From assembly GCA_947172415.1 (NCBI GenBank), contig OX359193.1:5140501-5204500 (forward strand): a DNA stretch of 64,000 nucleotides, written 5' to 3'. This document shows positions 62,400 through 64,000 of the stretch, piece after piece. The position numbers and the translations under genes were made by a program. The notes under the pieces were generated by a model. It was given only the letters and a program-made list of their open reading frames with translations. It had not been told where the DNA came from and did no database searches. Position 1 is the first letter of the stretch; every line of letters begins with the position of its first letter. This DNA is from Chondrosia reniformis. Its lineage: Eukaryota; Porifera; Demospongiae; Chondrillida; Chondrillidae.

Positions 62400-62598
62400 T
62401 TTACTCCGAAATATGGCTGTTATGTACACAAAGATACACAGCACATGCATATTCTTTAGTTATGCACATGTCGGTCGGTGATACAGTACAAAAATTATTG
62501 TGTTACTACATAACAACTGAAGTAAAATAAACAAATACACAGTAGCATTCAAATTAAAAAGGTTACTTTTCTATTTATACATAACACTTATTTGCACA

Positions 62599-63045
62599 TC
62601 ACACCTCTTCTTCATCAGAGTCAAGGAGCTTTCTCTTCTCCTCCCCTGGAACCTTGGGTCTCCCAGCCGGAGGGATGTACGTCCCACCAATCTCAGTGTT
62701 ACCAGCAAACAGCTTACCAAACCATTTGTACTTCCTCTTCCTGTTCCCAGGTCCTCCAAACCACTTGTGCTTCCTCTGCAGGTACACTGAAATCACCACA
62801 CCAGCCACAAAGAGAATCACAAACACAACAAACAGAAAAAACAAGATCAGGAGCACTGGTGAGTCTTCATACTGATGGAACACCTTAGTCACATTAACCT
62901 ATGGAAGGTTAGATTTTATACCATTCTACCAAATACCAAAACTAAATATCTTTTTTAAAATTGAGTAAAAAGTAAAGTACAATACATACATATACTGTAT
63001 AAAAATGAAACTTTAAACTACACACACACATACATTCAGAGTAGT

Positions 63046-63080
<35 letters not shown>

Positions 63081-63989
63081 TCAGTTTTTGCTGATTTGCA
63101 CCGTACTTGTATAAAAAAGGTTTTATATAATTCCACTAATAATTAGCTTCCTTACATTGTTGATATCTGTATCATTCACTAAAGGTACAGTTTCTCCATG
63201 CTCAGAATATGACTGAGTACTTTGATCATGTCTGTTGCTGTGGGAGTCTGATGAAATTACTGGAACACCAGCTTCTAGTGTCATGTTGATAGCCAAGACC
63301 TCCAATCTGCTGCAGAGGTATTCACGTTTACGGAAGCCCAGTTGCTCAGAGGGAACAAGCAGTCCTAATACACAGACACACATTTCATGTATAACAGCTA
63401 CCATCTCCAGAGGCCATGAATATGATTATCCACTACTACAGTATAAAGGTCAGCTCAGCATATCATCAAATACAACACAGCGAACTCCATCACCAGACTT
63501 GCTGCATATCATCAAATGAGAATATGCAGCAAGTCTGCAGAATAAGTAAGTGTGACAGCACTAAACTTACCATCCTCAAACCACTGATGGATACCCTCTA
63601 AAGCCGTCTGATTCGGAGGCAAAGCATTATCCTTAATCCAATCAGTCAGTGCAATCCAATTCACCTCATTCATGTAGAAAACACAACCGTGGACTACAAC
63701 AGCTAGGTGCTGTGTATGCATAGCAAAAAGGAAAATGGTCACATATATTCTGTACCAATTGAAGTGCTAGCAAAATTCAGGTACATTTACAAAACATGTT
63801 TGTGCAAAAGTTTATTATAGCACTGTAACAAAGTAAGTTATTACAGTACACAGAGGCATAATTCATGGAATTATCTATTTAGGTTTAAGGTATACATGAA
63901 CCATACACAACTAGTACATAGTAAGGAAGATGTATGGGCGATGTGAGCTGTACCTCTGGTGATGGCAGCAGATAAGGAGTGACAATGTG
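62599..63989 (-). CDS. Single-pass membrane glycoprotein, 3' end (5' end beyond window)
   Basis: Four exons (minus): 63989-63954, 63709-63571, 63364-63156, 62898-62599, joining in phase to 227 residues. The luminal part (VVVHGCVFYMNEVNWIALTD, GIHQWFEDG, REYLCSRLEVLAINMTLEAG) has N-glycosylation sites (NQT, NMT, NDT, NVT). One membrane helix follows (VLLILFFLFVVFVILFVAGV), then a basic and acidic tail (RKHKWFGGPGNRKRKYKWFG, LLDSDEEEV). It resembles the membrane end of a lysosomal or cell-surface glycoprotein, but I do not recognise it. The first visible exon starts right at an acceptor, so more exons lie to the right. Confidence 0.75.
63044..63079. repeat. TAG trinucleotide microsatellite
   Basis: About eleven TAG units, in the last intron of the partial membrane-glycoprotein gene. 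Confidence 0.9.
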
Positions 63990-64000
63990 CTGAAAGAGAC

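Overview
The window looks like nuclear DNA of a sponge, probably a demosponge. The clearest sign is a tandem pair of membrane-anchored short-chain collagens ending in a spongin / C4-type domain (56-60 kb). The other genes are ordinary animal genes cut into many short GT-AG exons. Spliced exon models were built by hand from frame, splice sites and remembered family sequence. No database search was run, so product names rest on recognised motifs and exon boundaries are predictions.

Layout. 1-4966 (minus): replication protein A large subunit (RPA1), C-terminus cut off by the left edge. 5077-11368 (plus): Orai, the pore of the store-operated calcium channel, two exons around a 5.4-kb transposon-filled intron. 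11.5-13 kb: inverted, internally deleted Penelope-like retroelement remnants. 13320-13994 (minus): a secreted protein I do not recognise. 16.5-20.6 kb: a frameshifted LINE inside a long inverted-repeat element. 21765-30805 (minus): an ezrin/radixin/moesin-merlin family gene. 31155-38493 (minus): rabaptin, a Rab5/Rab4 endosome effector. 38577-42157 (minus): ALAD, the second enzyme of haem synthesis. 42273-48984 (plus): LRRC6/DNAAF11, a dynein-arm assembly factor. 49-55 kb: LINE fragments, foldback DNA and a decayed gag-like gene. 56167-59734 (plus): the two collagens. 60297-62399 (minus): an unrecognised multi-pass membrane protein. 62599-63989 (minus): the 3' end of a single-pass membrane glycoprotein.

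Genes are tightly packed and their starts are often shared: RPA1 and Orai diverge from 110 bp, ALAD and LRRC6 from 115 bp, and rabaptin starts 83 bp from the ALAD stop. The genes form no single pathway. They are housekeeping (RPA1, ALAD), membrane-cortex and endosome (ERM, rabaptin), calcium entry (Orai), ciliary (LRRC6) and extracellular matrix (collagens) functions.

The most unusual part is the repeat fraction. Introns carry many minisatellites, one of which has copied an ALAD splice acceptor seven times. Several foldback families carry hammerhead-ribozyme-like CTGATGA...GAAA cores at the hairpin tip. One such core lies just downstream of the Penelope-like remnant, where hammerheads are known; others sit in elements with no reverse transcriptase and may be non-autonomous, retrozyme-like or PLE-derived units.
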